Assembly: GCA_039029195.1 (NCBI GenBank)
Contig: JBCCGR010000007.1
Span: 88,962 to 152,961, forward strand
Length of the DNA stretch: 64,000 nucleotides
Origin: JBCCGR01 sp039029195
Lineage (GTDB): Bacteria > Pseudomonadota > Alphaproteobacteria > Rhizobiales > Rhizobiaceae
Direction: 5' to 3'
The stretch's first letter is position 1. Each line of letters opens with the position of its first letter. Made by a program: the position numbers and the translations under genes. Below the pieces are notes generated by a model. The model was not told the origin of the DNA, made no database searches, and saw nothing but the letters and a program-made list of their open reading frames with translations. Below, in pieces: positions 9,486-17,681 of this stretch.

Positions 9486-10565
9486 CTAGATCTCCTTGTT
9501 GATGTTCAGTTTTGTCCCGGTTTCGGATGAACGATAACACACTTCCACGAGGCGTATCACGTCAAGATATTCTCGTGCAGTGTTTTCGGGGCGTAGATTG
9601 CCTCGGGTGCAATCCACCACATGATCAATCAGGTTGGCAACGCAACCGCCACCAAATGATGTGTCATCGATCTTGTGTCTGGTCGGCACATCGCGAAAAT
9701 TCGTCTCCTGAAAGCGGCGAAATCTCAAGCATCCGTCGCCGGTAAGAAGCAGCGTTCCCTTTTCGCCAATGATCTCCATTTCGCCCATCGTGCGACGCGG
9801 ATTGTCCGATGCGTGATCAGCGAGCCGGTTGCCATCAAACTGTGAGCGGGCACCGTTTTCATGATCGAACAATAAGAATCCTGCATCTTCTCCCGCGATC
9901 ACCGGATTGAGTTGGCGAAGATCGGCATACACGCTCCTGATGTCGCCAAACAGAAACCGGAACACGTCGATCAGATGGACCGCGGTTTCCTGAACCAGGA
10001 ACCGTTCCATTTTCTGAAAAGAAGGCTGACGCGCCAGGTAGGCATCATCACCTTGCCCGTCACCGGGTCGCAGGGCAAATCGGCATTGATAGATTTCGCC
10101 CAGCATGCCCTCGCCGATGCACAATTTGGCTGAGCGGTGCCAGGGCTGAAACCGGAAGTTCTCATGAATGATTAGTTGTGTTCCGGCCTCTTCGGCCTCG
10201 TGTACGATGGTTTCGGCCTCTTGAAGAGAGGTGCAGAACGGCTTTTGGCAAATGATCGTGCCGACCCGCCTCAAAGCCATGCGGATGAGTTTTGCCTGTG
10301 CGGAAGGAGGAACCACGAGGTCAAGAAGGTCCAGTGACTGGTTTGCAAGGATCGCATCAAGGTCACGATCGAAAACACAATCATATTCTTTAGCGGCTTC
10401 GCGCCCCTTGGCCTCATCCACATCGCAAACCGCGACGAGGTCACAATCCGGATTGTGGTTCCAGGCAGCGAGATGAAATTGACTGAAATAACCCAACCCA
10501 ACGAGCGCGATGCGCAATGCCGAATTTTCCTTCTCAGGCGAGGGGCTGGCCATGGAGAGGTTCAA
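9486..10565 (-). CDS. Gfo/Idh/MocA-family NAD(P)-dependent oxidoreductase
   Basis: 359 aa. Rossmann motif LRIALVGLGYFSQFH lies near residues 17-31 and the catalytic-loop sequence IICQKPFCTS (the EKP region; Glu is Gln here) near residue 108. The family oxidises hydroxyl groups of sugars, inositols or related compounds with NAD(P). The start shown is a TTG overlapping the stop of the upstream gene (TTGA). An ATG at 10553, giving 355 aa, is an equally reasonable start. The replacement of Glu by Gln in the EKP motif is unusual. The gene is in the middle of the 8390-13023 operon. Confidence 0.85.
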   Translation of the reverse strand: MNLSMASPSPEKENSALRIALVGLGYFSQFHLAAWNHNPDCDLVAVCDVDEAKGREAAKEYDCVFDRDLDAILANQSLDLLDLVVPPSAQAKLIRMALRRVGTIICQKPFCTSLQEAETIVHEAEEAGTQLIIHENFRFQPWHRSAKLCIGEGMLGEIYQCRFALRPGDGQGDDAYLARQPSFQKMERFLVQETAVHLIDVFRFLFGDIRSVYADLRQLNPVIAGEDAGFLLFDHENGARSQFDGNRLADHASDNPRRTMGEMEIIGEKGTLLLTGDGCLRFRRFQETNFRDVPTRHKIDDTSFGGGCVANLIDHVVDCTRGNLRPENTAREYLDVIRLVEVCYRSSETGTKLNINKEI

Positions 10566-11695
10566 TCCAGAACCTCTTCGGCACGCTCGCGGGCGTTTGG
10601 ATCGCTGATCAGCTGCGATACGGCATTCGTGATGGCTTTCGTGCCCATTGGACCACCAAACTCTGCCGGGTTGAGAAGGTTTTGCTCAAATCCGATTTGA
10701 ACGGCCTGATCAATCAGCTGCGCTGAGGTTGCAAGTTCTGGTCGTTGCAGTTTCTCGCCCAAATAGTCGAGCATCAATGAACCGCTCAGAATAGACGCCA
10801 GCGGATTTGCGAGATCTTTGCCCATGATGTCAGGCGCTGAACCGTGTGCTGGCTGAAAGAGACCGTTCTCATCGCCGATCTCGCCGCAGGATGCCATGCC
10901 CATTCCGCCGACCAGCCCGCCGGCCAGGTCCGAGAGAATATCTCCGAACATGTTCTCCATAACGAGAACATCCGCTTCCCATGGCTTGCGCACAAGATCC
11001 AGCGCCTGGGCATCGACATAGTTGTAACCGGCTTCGATATCAGGAAATTCCGGCCTAATTTCGTCGTAGATTTTTCGAAAAAAGGCCATTGAGGGAAAAA
11101 CATTGGCTTTGTCGACACAGGTGACCTTGCCTTCGTGTCCGCGTGCCTTGCGTCGCGTTGCAAGATTGAAGGCAAAACGATGCAGCTTTTCAGTGGTCGT
11201 TCGTGTGATCCTGAGCGTGTCGCGCACCTCGCTGTCGCCAATCACTTCACTGCGATTGTGCACTGCTGCGGAATAAAACAGCCCTTCTGTCGATTCCCGC
11301 AATATCACCAGGTCAATGTCTGCGGCCTTCGGGTCCGCCAGTTTTTGTGGCCCATTGGGATAGGCTTTAACCGGCCGTACCCCTGCATAAAGTTGGAACA
11401 GCTCCCGTAATCGCAGATGGGGAGAGATTTCAGTGCCATCTGGATGCCGGATTGCGGGAAGGCCGATCGCGCCCAGAAATATCGCATCTGCCTTGCGGGC
11501 CCGTTCTTCTCCATCGGTTTCGATGTCACGGCCTTCCTCGGCAAAATAGGCCGCGCCTGCATGGATCCGGTCGAGCGAAAGATCGCCTGCATCGGCAAGG
11601 CTGAGCGCTTGCCGGGCCACATGCATGGCTGCCTCTGCCACATCAATTCCGATCCCGTCGCCGGGAATGTAGGCGATGCGTACATCGTCAGCCAT
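10562..11695 (-). CDS. Isocitrate/isopropylmalate dehydrogenase family protein (tartrate dehydrogenase-like)
   Basis: 377 aa. IAYIPGDGIGIDV at the N-terminus, substrate-loop ILRESTEGLFYS near residue 133 and the metal/NAD signature ENMFGDILSDLAGGLVGG near residue 247 identify a metal- and NAD-dependent beta-decarboxylating dehydrogenase. The RESTEGLFYS loop suggests a non-isocitrate, small hydroxy-acid substrate such as tartrate or malate analogues. AGGAG lies 11 nt before the ATG. It is second in the operon after the FAD oxidase (20-nt gap). A true leuB role is unlikely given this context. Confidence 0.85.
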   Translation of the reverse strand: MADDVRIAYIPGDGIGIDVAEAAMHVARQALSLADAGDLSLDRIHAGAAYFAEEGRDIETDGEERARKADAIFLGAIGLPAIRHPDGTEISPHLRLRELFQLYAGVRPVKAYPNGPQKLADPKAADIDLVILRESTEGLFYSAAVHNRSEVIGDSEVRDTLRITRTTTEKLHRFAFNLATRRKARGHEGKVTCVDKANVFPSMAFFRKIYDEIRPEFPDIEAGYNYVDAQALDLVRKPWEADVLVMENMFGDILSDLAGGLVGGMGMASCGEIGDENGLFQPAHGSAPDIMGKDLANPLASILSGSLMLDYLGEKLQRPELATSAQLIDQAVQIGFEQNLLNPAEFGGPMGTKAITNAVSQLISDPNARERAEEVLD

Positions 11696-11715
11696 TAGTG
11701 CAGAATCTCCTGAAT

Positions 11716-13023
11716 TTAACCCAGCACTGAGAAGCTGGACTCTTTGTTGATCTCGCGCTTGCGGGAGAAGAAGGATGTATCCAGCATTCGATCAATATAG
11801 GGCAGTTTCAACTGTAGTGGATCGGTGTCCTGATCGGTCCCGGCCTCACAGCGCAGCACGAGCTGCGCCATCAGTTTCCCGGCAATTGGGGCATTCTTGA
11901 ACTGGTTGCCGCTTGTCCCGCATGCCATGTAGAAACCTGGCAGGGATGATTTGTCATAGATCGGAATCCAGTCGTCGCTGACGTCGTAGAGATCAACGAC
12001 GCCCTTCATGCGGCTGGGAATGCCCAGTGACGGAACCCGCTGCGCGTAGCGCATCGCCTGGGTTTTCCACTGATCGGTGAATTCGGTGTTGTAGTCGAGG
12101 TCATCGTCGACCCATACATGGTCGTCGCATGGCGGGTCCTCGGAGCCGATGAGAATATTGTTGCCGTGCTCTGGCCGACAGTAGCAAGCGATGTCGCTGT
12201 CGGACATCACAAACCCAAGCTTCTCAAAATCAAACCCTTCCGGCGATGGGACGTGAACAACTTCCTGTCGCAGCCCTCGGGTGGTGATAGTCATATCATC
12301 CAGAACTCCCGCCATCTCATTGATTTTTGCCGATGCAGGCCCCGCCACATTGATCACCACGGGTGCATGGATTTCACGCCCATCGGCAAGCTTCACACCG
12401 CTGGTCCGGCCGTTACTGGTGAGAATTTCAACAACTGTGGCTCCAAGCTCAAACCGGCTTCCCTTGGCTTCAGCGGCACGTTGCAGATTGTGCGATGAAA
12501 GGGCGGGGTCGGTGATGTAGCCAGCAGTTGGCCAGAATACGCCACCTCTCAGCGAGCCCCCGGTTGGTTCGCCAAATCCGGCGTCGTCGGCGCGTTTTGG
12601 TGGATGATGGCAGGCAAGATCATAGATTGGCAGGTTCTCTTTGATCTTCTCCCCATTCCATTCCTCGAAAGGAATGTTGAGTTCACGACAATTCCGTTTG
12701 TGGTTTTCGAGGTGGCCGTTGCCCTCGGTTTCCATCACCAAACAACCGGTTTCCCTAAACTGGGCAAGTCCGCGTTCATCGGTCGTTTCCAGATAGTCTG
12801 CCCAGTCTCTCCAATAGAAATAGCCTTCATAGGCGAAGGCGGTGCCATCAAGCGTTGAGTAGTGAACCCGAATGATCGCGCAGGAACCCGACGTGGAGCC
12901 GTGACCCGCCTCCTGATTCCGGTCGACCGTCACAGTTTTGAAGCCCAGTTTCGCGAGTTCAAATGCAGTGGCGGTTCCAATGACGCCAGCTCCGATAATC
13001 ACAGCATCGGCGGTCATGCTCAT
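11716..13023 (-). CDS. FAD-dependent amine oxidase/dehydrogenase (DAO family)
   Basis: 435 aa. N-terminal dinucleotide motif AVIIGAGVIGTATAFEL (residues 6-22), followed by DRNQEAGHGSTSGS, typical of DAO-family flavoenzymes. The C-terminal ACGTSGNQFKNAPIAGKLMAQL closes the FAD site. It resembles monomeric sarcosine/dimethylglycine oxidase-like proteins but lacks any fused folate-binding domain. AAGGAAAG precedes the ATG. It opens the five-gene operon that runs away from the IclR gene. Substrate is probably a secondary amine or amino acid, not defined by the sequence. Confidence 0.87.
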   Translation of the reverse strand: MSMTADAVIIGAGVIGTATAFELAKLGFKTVTVDRNQEAGHGSTSGSCAIIRVHYSTLDGTAFAYEGYFYWRDWADYLETTDERGLAQFRETGCLVMETEGNGHLENHKRNCRELNIPFEEWNGEKIKENLPIYDLACHHPPKRADDAGFGEPTGGSLRGGVFWPTAGYITDPALSSHNLQRAAEAKGSRFELGATVVEILTSNGRTSGVKLADGREIHAPVVINVAGPASAKINEMAGVLDDMTITTRGLRQEVVHVPSPEGFDFEKLGFVMSDSDIACYCRPEHGNNILIGSEDPPCDDHVWVDDDLDYNTEFTDQWKTQAMRYAQRVPSLGIPSRMKGVVDLYDVSDDWIPIYDKSSLPGFYMACGTSGNQFKNAPIAGKLMAQLVLRCEAGTDQDTDPLQLKLPYIDRMLDTSFFSRKREINKESSFSVLG

Positions 13024-13122
13024 GCGGCTTTCCTTTCAGTCATTCTGTTTGTGAGTTCGCAATTCAACGCAACGGTGCAGTTGGCGTTAGCACAAATACG
13101 ACATTGCTCGGTCTGGTATAAT

Positions 13123-13137
13123 GGTTCAAATCGAACC
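13123..13137. promoter_or_regulatory. Inverted repeat, possible operator for the FAD-oxidase operon
   Basis: GGTTC-aaatc-GAACC is a perfect 5-bp inverted repeat about 100 nt upstream of the first gene of the 8390-13023 operon. It resembles the short palindromes with a central spacer bound by IclR-type regulators, and the IclR gene ends 10 nt away. Function is inferred from position only. Confidence 0.35.
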
Positions 13138-13146
13138 GTCCAGCGG

Positions 13147-13971
13147 TCAATCCTCAAATGCCAGAATGGTATGGCTCATTTGTTTGACAGCATTCGCAAG
13201 TGGTTCGCGCAACTCCAGAATATTCTCGAGCGTCACCCGTTGGATCGGGCCATGGAATGCAAGCGAGGCGAGATAGCGCCCATTCTCATCAAGCACTGGC
13301 ATGGCCATGGCAACCATGCCTTCGACGAACTCTTCATCGTCGATGGCATATCCCTGACGGGCCACCTTTTTCAGCTCAGCCATCAGACCATCTGAATCAG
13401 TGAATGTCTTGGACGTGAGCCGGTCCAATTTCAAGCTTTCCACCATCGCCCTGCGCCGCGCCGAGGGGAGGGAGGCCAGAAATGTCTTGCCGCTTGCCGT
13501 GCAATGAAACGGAACATGGGTGCCGATGGGGAGTTGAACCTGAAACACCCAGTCGGTTTCCACACGGTCGATGTAGCGCATGCCTTCATCTTCCGGCACC
13601 ACGAAATTGACCGTCTCTTTCACATCATGCGCGAGGTTCATCATGATCTGGCGGCGTGCAATGTGAAACTTCGACGAATAGAGAATGCCGCCCGCCATCA
13701 TCCGGAGCCGACGGCTGGGTCGCAACTTTCGCTCATTCGAATCCGGGATCAAAAACCCTTCCTTGATGAGCGTTGTGCACAGCCGGTGGATGGTCTGCTT
13801 GGGCAGGCCAAGCTCCTCATTGATCTGGGTTGGCGTCATGGGCCGGTTGGACCGGCCAAGGATTTCGAGAATCAAGAGCGTTCTCAAATTTGTTGGAATG
13901 CGTTCCTCAGATTCGTCCACAGGACTTCCTCCACTCATTGACCAAGGGTGTACTTCCCTTGCGTCAGCCAT
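13147..13971 (-). CDS. IclR-family transcriptional regulator
   Basis: 274 aa from the ATG at 13971. Winged helix-turn-helix TQINEELGLPKQTIHRLCTTL is followed by the IclR effector domain, with HCTASGKTFLAS and YAIDDEEFVEGMVAMAMPV as family landmarks. Other starts are the ATG at 13938 (263 aa) and a GTG at 14022; none has a strong ribosome-binding site. The GTG would leave only 42 nt to the divergent GMC gene. The gene sits between a minus-strand enzyme operon and a plus-strand dehydrogenase/TRAP cluster and probably controls one or both. Confidence 0.9.
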   Translation of the reverse strand: MADAREVHPWSMSGGSPVDESEERIPTNLRTLLILEILGRSNRPMTPTQINEELGLPKQTIHRLCTTLIKEGFLIPDSNERKLRPSRRLRMMAGGILYSSKFHIARRQIMMNLAHDVKETVNFVVPEDEGMRYIDRVETDWVFQVQLPIGTHVPFHCTASGKTFLASLPSARRRAMVESLKLDRLTSKTFTDSDGLMAELKKVARQGYAIDDEEFVEGMVAMAMPVLDENGRYLASLAFHGPIQRVTLENILELREPLANAVKQMSHTILAFED

Positions 13972-14064
13972 ATCGGAAAATACGAAGATTCTCTCTTGTT
14001 TCGGTTCGGCAAATATGATCACATATAAAAAGCGAGAAGAAAAGTCTCAATTTTTGGTATTTTT

Positions 14065-15672
14065 GTGCAAGATGTCCGCGAATTCGATTTTGTGATCGTT
14101 GGAGCCGGTTCGGCAGGCTGCGTCCTTGCCAATCGGTTGTCTGCTGATCCGAGCCATTCGGTGGCACTTGTCGAGGCTGGCGGCCCGGACACTTACCCGT
14201 GGATTCACGTGCCGGTTGGCTACTTCAAGACGATGCACAATCCGAAGACCGACTGGTGCTACAAGACGGAGCCTGATCCCGGCATCAACGATCGTTCGAT
14301 TGCATGGCCGCGGGGTAAGGTGCTCGGCGGATCAAGCTCGATAAATGGTCTTCTTTATGTGCGGGGGCAAAAGCAGGACTTCGACCACTGGCGTCAGCTT
14401 GGAAATGTAGGTTGGTCCTGGGACGATGTGCTGCCGCGCTTCAAGCGGTCGGAAAATTGGGAGCTAAACGGCAGCGAACTGCGGGGCAATGACGGTCCTT
14501 TGGCTGTATCGGCAACCCGGCTGAAACGCCGGATTGTGGACGCTTGGATCGAAGCTGCGGTGAATTGTGGTTATCCCGAGAATCCGGACTACAATGGCGA
14601 CGATCAGGAAGGCGTTGCCTATTTTCAGCAGACCGCTAGAAATGGCCGCCGCTGTTCCAGTGCTGTCGCCTATCTCAATCCGGTCAAGAGCCGGTCCAAC
14701 CTCCACATATTCACATCCATGCCCGCCGAACGGCTGACGTTTGAGGGCAATCGCGTTGCTTCTCTTGTCTGCCGTCAGGGTGGAAACGAAGTCCGGTTCA
14801 AGGCGCGGCGGGAAGTCATCCTGTCAGCAGGTGCCATTGCGTCACCGCAGCTGTTGATGGTGTCGGGCATTGGCAGCGCAGAAAACCTCAAGGCGCACGG
14901 CATTGAGGTTCAACAATCGTTGGATGGCGTTGGACAAAACCTGCAAGATCATTTGCAGGCAAGACCCGTCTACAAGTGCAACGTACCCACCATCAACACC
15001 GAGGTCAGCAACTGGTTCAAACAGGCGCTGATCGGGGTTCAGTACGCGCTGATGAGAACCGGTCCGATGACCATGGCGGCAAGCCTCGGTACCGGATTTC
15101 TGAAAACCAGAGCTGAGCTCGATTCACCCGACATCCAGTTCCACATTCAACCCTGGAGCGCCAACTCTCCAGGTGAGGGAACCCACAAATTCTCTGCATT
15201 CACCGCGTCCGTCCTGCAGCTTCGTCCCGAGAGTGCGGGACGTCTGGAACTCAAGTCTGCTGACATGCGCGATTACCCTGCAATTCATCCAAACTACCTC
15301 TCCACGAAAACAGATTGTGATACGTTGGTGGAAGGGATACGCATCGCGCGTAAAATCTCTCGCGCAGAGCCTCTCAAATCCATGATTACTGAAGAATACG
15401 CACCCGGCGCATCGCTGCCGGATGACGACTATGATCGCGTGCTCGACTGGGCACGTGACAACTCAACGACAATTTATCATCCCACCGGCACCTGCAAGAT
15501 GGGCAGTGATCCACAGGCGGTCGTCGATGCCCGCTTGAAGGTGCACAACATCGGAGGGCTGCGCATCGCCGATTGCTCGATCATGCCTGTCATCACATCG
15601 GGAAACACCAATGCGCCCGCCATCATGATTGGCGAAATGGCATCTGACTTCGTACTTGAGGATGCCCGCTGA
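14065..15672 (+). CDS. GMC-family FAD-dependent alcohol/choline dehydrogenase
   Basis: 535 aa. N-terminal FAD motif FVIVGAGSAGCVLANRL (residues 9-25), GMC signature GKVLGGSSSINGLLYVRG near residues 88-105, second signature SAGAIASPQLLMVSGIG near 254, and a C-terminal HPTGTCKMG catalytic histidine region near 472. These enzymes oxidise primary alcohols, choline or polyols. Start is a GTG with no clear Shine-Dalgarno; the FAD motif begins too soon for a much later start. Its stop overlaps the next start (TGATG). It is the first plus-strand gene facing the IclR regulator. Confidence 0.92.
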   Translation: MQDVREFDFVIVGAGSAGCVLANRLSADPSHSVALVEAGGPDTYPWIHVPVGYFKTMHNPKTDWCYKTEPDPGINDRSIAWPRGKVLGGSSSINGLLYVRGQKQDFDHWRQLGNVGWSWDDVLPRFKRSENWELNGSELRGNDGPLAVSATRLKRRIVDAWIEAAVNCGYPENPDYNGDDQEGVAYFQQTARNGRRCSSAVAYLNPVKSRSNLHIFTSMPAERLTFEGNRVASLVCRQGGNEVRFKARREVILSAGAIASPQLLMVSGIGSAENLKAHGIEVQQSLDGVGQNLQDHLQARPVYKCNVPTINTEVSNWFKQALIGVQYALMRTGPMTMAASLGTGFLKTRAELDSPDIQFHIQPWSANSPGEGTHKFSAFTASVLQLRPESAGRLELKSADMRDYPAIHPNYLSTKTDCDTLVEGIRIARKISRAEPLKSMITEEYAPGASLPDDDYDRVLDWARDNSTTIYHPTGTCKMGSDPQAVVDARLKVHNIGGLRIADCSIMPVITSGNTNAPAIMIGEMASDFVLEDAR

Positions 15673-16316
15673 TGCTTGAGTGGTTGTTTGATATTGGATC
15701 GATCATCATCGCGGACATCGTTCTGTCGGGTGACAACGCATTGATCATCGGCATGGCGGCTGCGTCGCTGGCACCTGAACTCCGGCGCAAGGCCATCATC
15801 TATGGCATGGTTGTGGCGGCGGTCCTGCGCATCGTCTTCGCTGTTGTGGCAACCAAGCTCCTGGGCATTCCGGGCCTGCTTTTGGTCGGAGCATTGCTTC
15901 TCTTCTGGGTTTGCTGGCGGCTTTACTGCGAGATCCGCGAACAGGTTGACGAGCGCGCCTCTGAGGCACTGGAAGCCGCTGAAGACCCTGAGCAAGGTTA
16001 CACCGGTAAGCCACGGCGCACGCTTGGACAGGCGCTGGTTTCAATCACCATCGCGGATGTTTCGATGTCGCTCGACAATGTGCTTGCGGTTGCAGCCATC
16101 GCTGACGGTGACACCAACATGCTGATGTTCGGGCTTGGCCTCGCAATCTTGCTGATGGCCTTTGCCGCGACGCTGATCATGAAAGTTTTGACCCGCTATC
16201 CCTGGATCTCCTGGCTGGGTCTGTTCGTTCTTTTGTACGTTGCCTGCGAAATGCTCTACCGGGGCATTTTCGATCCTGCCAACGGCATCCTCGCATTCAT
16301 GAATGGGGTGACCTGA
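15672..16316 (+). CDS. TerC/YjbE-family integral membrane protein
   Basis: 214 aa with about seven hydrophobic segments. The paired acidic motifs IADIVLSGDNALIIG (residue 14 on) and IADVSMSLDNVLAVAA (about residue 128) mark the TerC fold, linked to metal ion (often manganese) efflux in studied members. It is translationally coupled to the GMC dehydrogenase: the stop and start share one base and GAGG lies 9 nt before the ATG. A metal exporter coupled to an alcohol dehydrogenase is an odd pairing, and its link to the catabolic locus is unexplained. Confidence 0.88.
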   Translation: MLEWLFDIGSIIIADIVLSGDNALIIGMAAASLAPELRRKAIIYGMVVAAVLRIVFAVVATKLLGIPGLLLVGALLLFWVCWRLYCEIREQVDERASEALEAAEDPEQGYTGKPRRTLGQALVSITIADVSMSLDNVLAVAAIADGDTNMLMFGLGLAILLMAFAATLIMKVLTRYPWISWLGLFVLLYVACEMLYRGIFDPANGILAFMNGVT

Positions 16317-16423
16317 TGGGTGGTTCATCAGGAAATCTCTGGCTCATTTGGAACAACGCCCCACAGGCCTTCGGGGGCGGAGGTTCGGGCCACACGTAGA
16401 AGGCGCAAACTTGGGAGGAATTT

Positions 16424-17542
16424 ATGTCCATCTTTAAAAAACTGACCAACGGCGTGGCAGCAGTCGCCATAGGCGCCGCGGTCTACACGGTGCCAATGGC
16501 AGTCAATGCTGCTGAAGTCACAATCCGTGTTCAGTCTGTGATTTCAGCCAAGGCTGACGAAGTCACAATGCTGAAAAACTTTGCAGCCGATGTTCTGGCG
16601 CTGACGGCAAACGATCCGGTAAAAATCGAAGTGTTGCCTGCCGGCGCCGTGGTCGGTGTTCGCGAAACGCTGGACGCCGTTGACAAGGGCCTTGTGGAAG
16701 GTGGCTTCGCCTGGACCCACTATTGGTCAGGCAAGCACCCAGCGGCTGCCCTGTTCGGTTCTCCACCAGCCGGTGGCGGCATTGGCATGGATAACCTGGC
16801 CTTTCTGTCCTGGTTCCAGTTCGCTGGTGGTAAAGAGCTCTATGATGAGCTTTGGAAGGAAATGGGCGTCAACGTCAAAGGCTTCATGCTGCAGCCTGTT
16901 GGCCCGGAAGCACTGGGCTGGTTCAAAGAGCCAATCGCGTCCATGGATGATTTCCGCAAATACCGTTTCCGCACACCTCCGGGTATCCCTGGTCAGGCCT
17001 ACAAGGACATCGGTGTTGCTTCGGTCGCCATGGGTGGTGGTGACATTCTGCCAGCACTTGAAAAAGGCACAATCGATGCGGCTGAATGGTGCTGCCCGAA
17101 GCCTGACAGCGTGTTTGGTTTCCAGAAAGTCCTGAAGCACTACTACCTTCAGGGTCTTCATCAGGTCGTCGTGAACGCAGACCTTTACATCAACGGTGAT
17201 GTCTACAACGGCCTGACGGACCATCAGAAAAAGGCACTGGAAGTTGCTGCAAACGCATCTCTGTCCAAAGCCATGTCCTACCGTATTTATGAAAACGGTA
17301 AGGCACTGAAGGATCTGACCGAAAACCACGGCGTTATCCTGCACGATACGCCTGCTGACTACTTCCCGGCCTACATGAATGCCGCAAAGGCTCTGCTTGA
17401 AAAGAATGCTGCTGAAAACGCGTTCTTCAAGAAAGTCTACGACAGTCAGAAAGAATTTGCTGCAATCGCAGTTCCATTCTGGGCTGGTGCTCAGGCATCC
17501 AACGCCGCTCTTGGCAAGGCATATGCCGACAGCCTGAAGTAA
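16424..17542 (+). CDS. dctP: TRAP transporter solute-binding protein (DctP family)
   Basis: 372 aa. A signal peptide ends near residue 29 (VNAAE). The mature part has the DctP layout, with the substrate-carboxylate region FRTPPGIPGQAYKDIGV near residues 184-200, the AEWCCPKPD segment near 222 and helix-rich C-terminus. It resembles the 2-oxo-acid-binding (TakP-like) branch. Its ligand would be an organic anion captured in the periplasm. GGGAGG is 5 nt before the ATG. A strong hairpin follows the gene and separates it from the permease, consistent with higher expression of the binding protein. Confidence 0.92.
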   Translation: MSIFKKLTNGVAAVAIGAAVYTVPMAVNAAEVTIRVQSVISAKADEVTMLKNFAADVLALTANDPVKIEVLPAGAVVGVRETLDAVDKGLVEGGFAWTHYWSGKHPAAALFGSPPAGGGIGMDNLAFLSWFQFAGGKELYDELWKEMGVNVKGFMLQPVGPEALGWFKEPIASMDDFRKYRFRTPPGIPGQAYKDIGVASVAMGGGDILPALEKGTIDAAEWCCPKPDSVFGFQKVLKHYYLQGLHQVVVNADLYINGDVYNGLTDHQKKALEVAANASLSKAMSYRIYENGKALKDLTENHGVILHDTPADYFPAYMNAAKALLEKNAAENAFFKKVYDSQKEFAAIAVPFWAGAQASNAALGKAYADSLK

Positions 17543-17555
17543 GCGACAATCGTTG

Positions 17556-17596
17556 CTGGCGGGGCGAGATAATCGCTCCGCCAGTACTCCTTTTTT
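17556..17596 (+). terminator. Hairpin with T-run between TRAP binding protein and permease (partial terminator)
   Basis: A 12-bp stem (17556-17567 with 17573-17584, one G-T type mismatch) and a 5-nt loop are followed by TACTCC and six T residues. It lies 14 nt after the binding-protein stop. As the permease has no obvious promoter of its own, this is probably an attenuating terminator that lowers permease output. Confidence 0.75.
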
Positions 17597-17681
17597 GCTG
17601 TTCTGCAATTGCATGTGAAGATGCCATTCCAAAACAACAAAGCCTGCCCACAATTTGGCGGCACCTCGGGGAGAGGCCGAT

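Noticed and set aside
10562..11695. Biosynthetic 3-isopropylmalate dehydrogenase (leuB)
   Set aside because: No leucine genes nearby, and the loop and operon fit a catabolic tartrate-type enzyme better.
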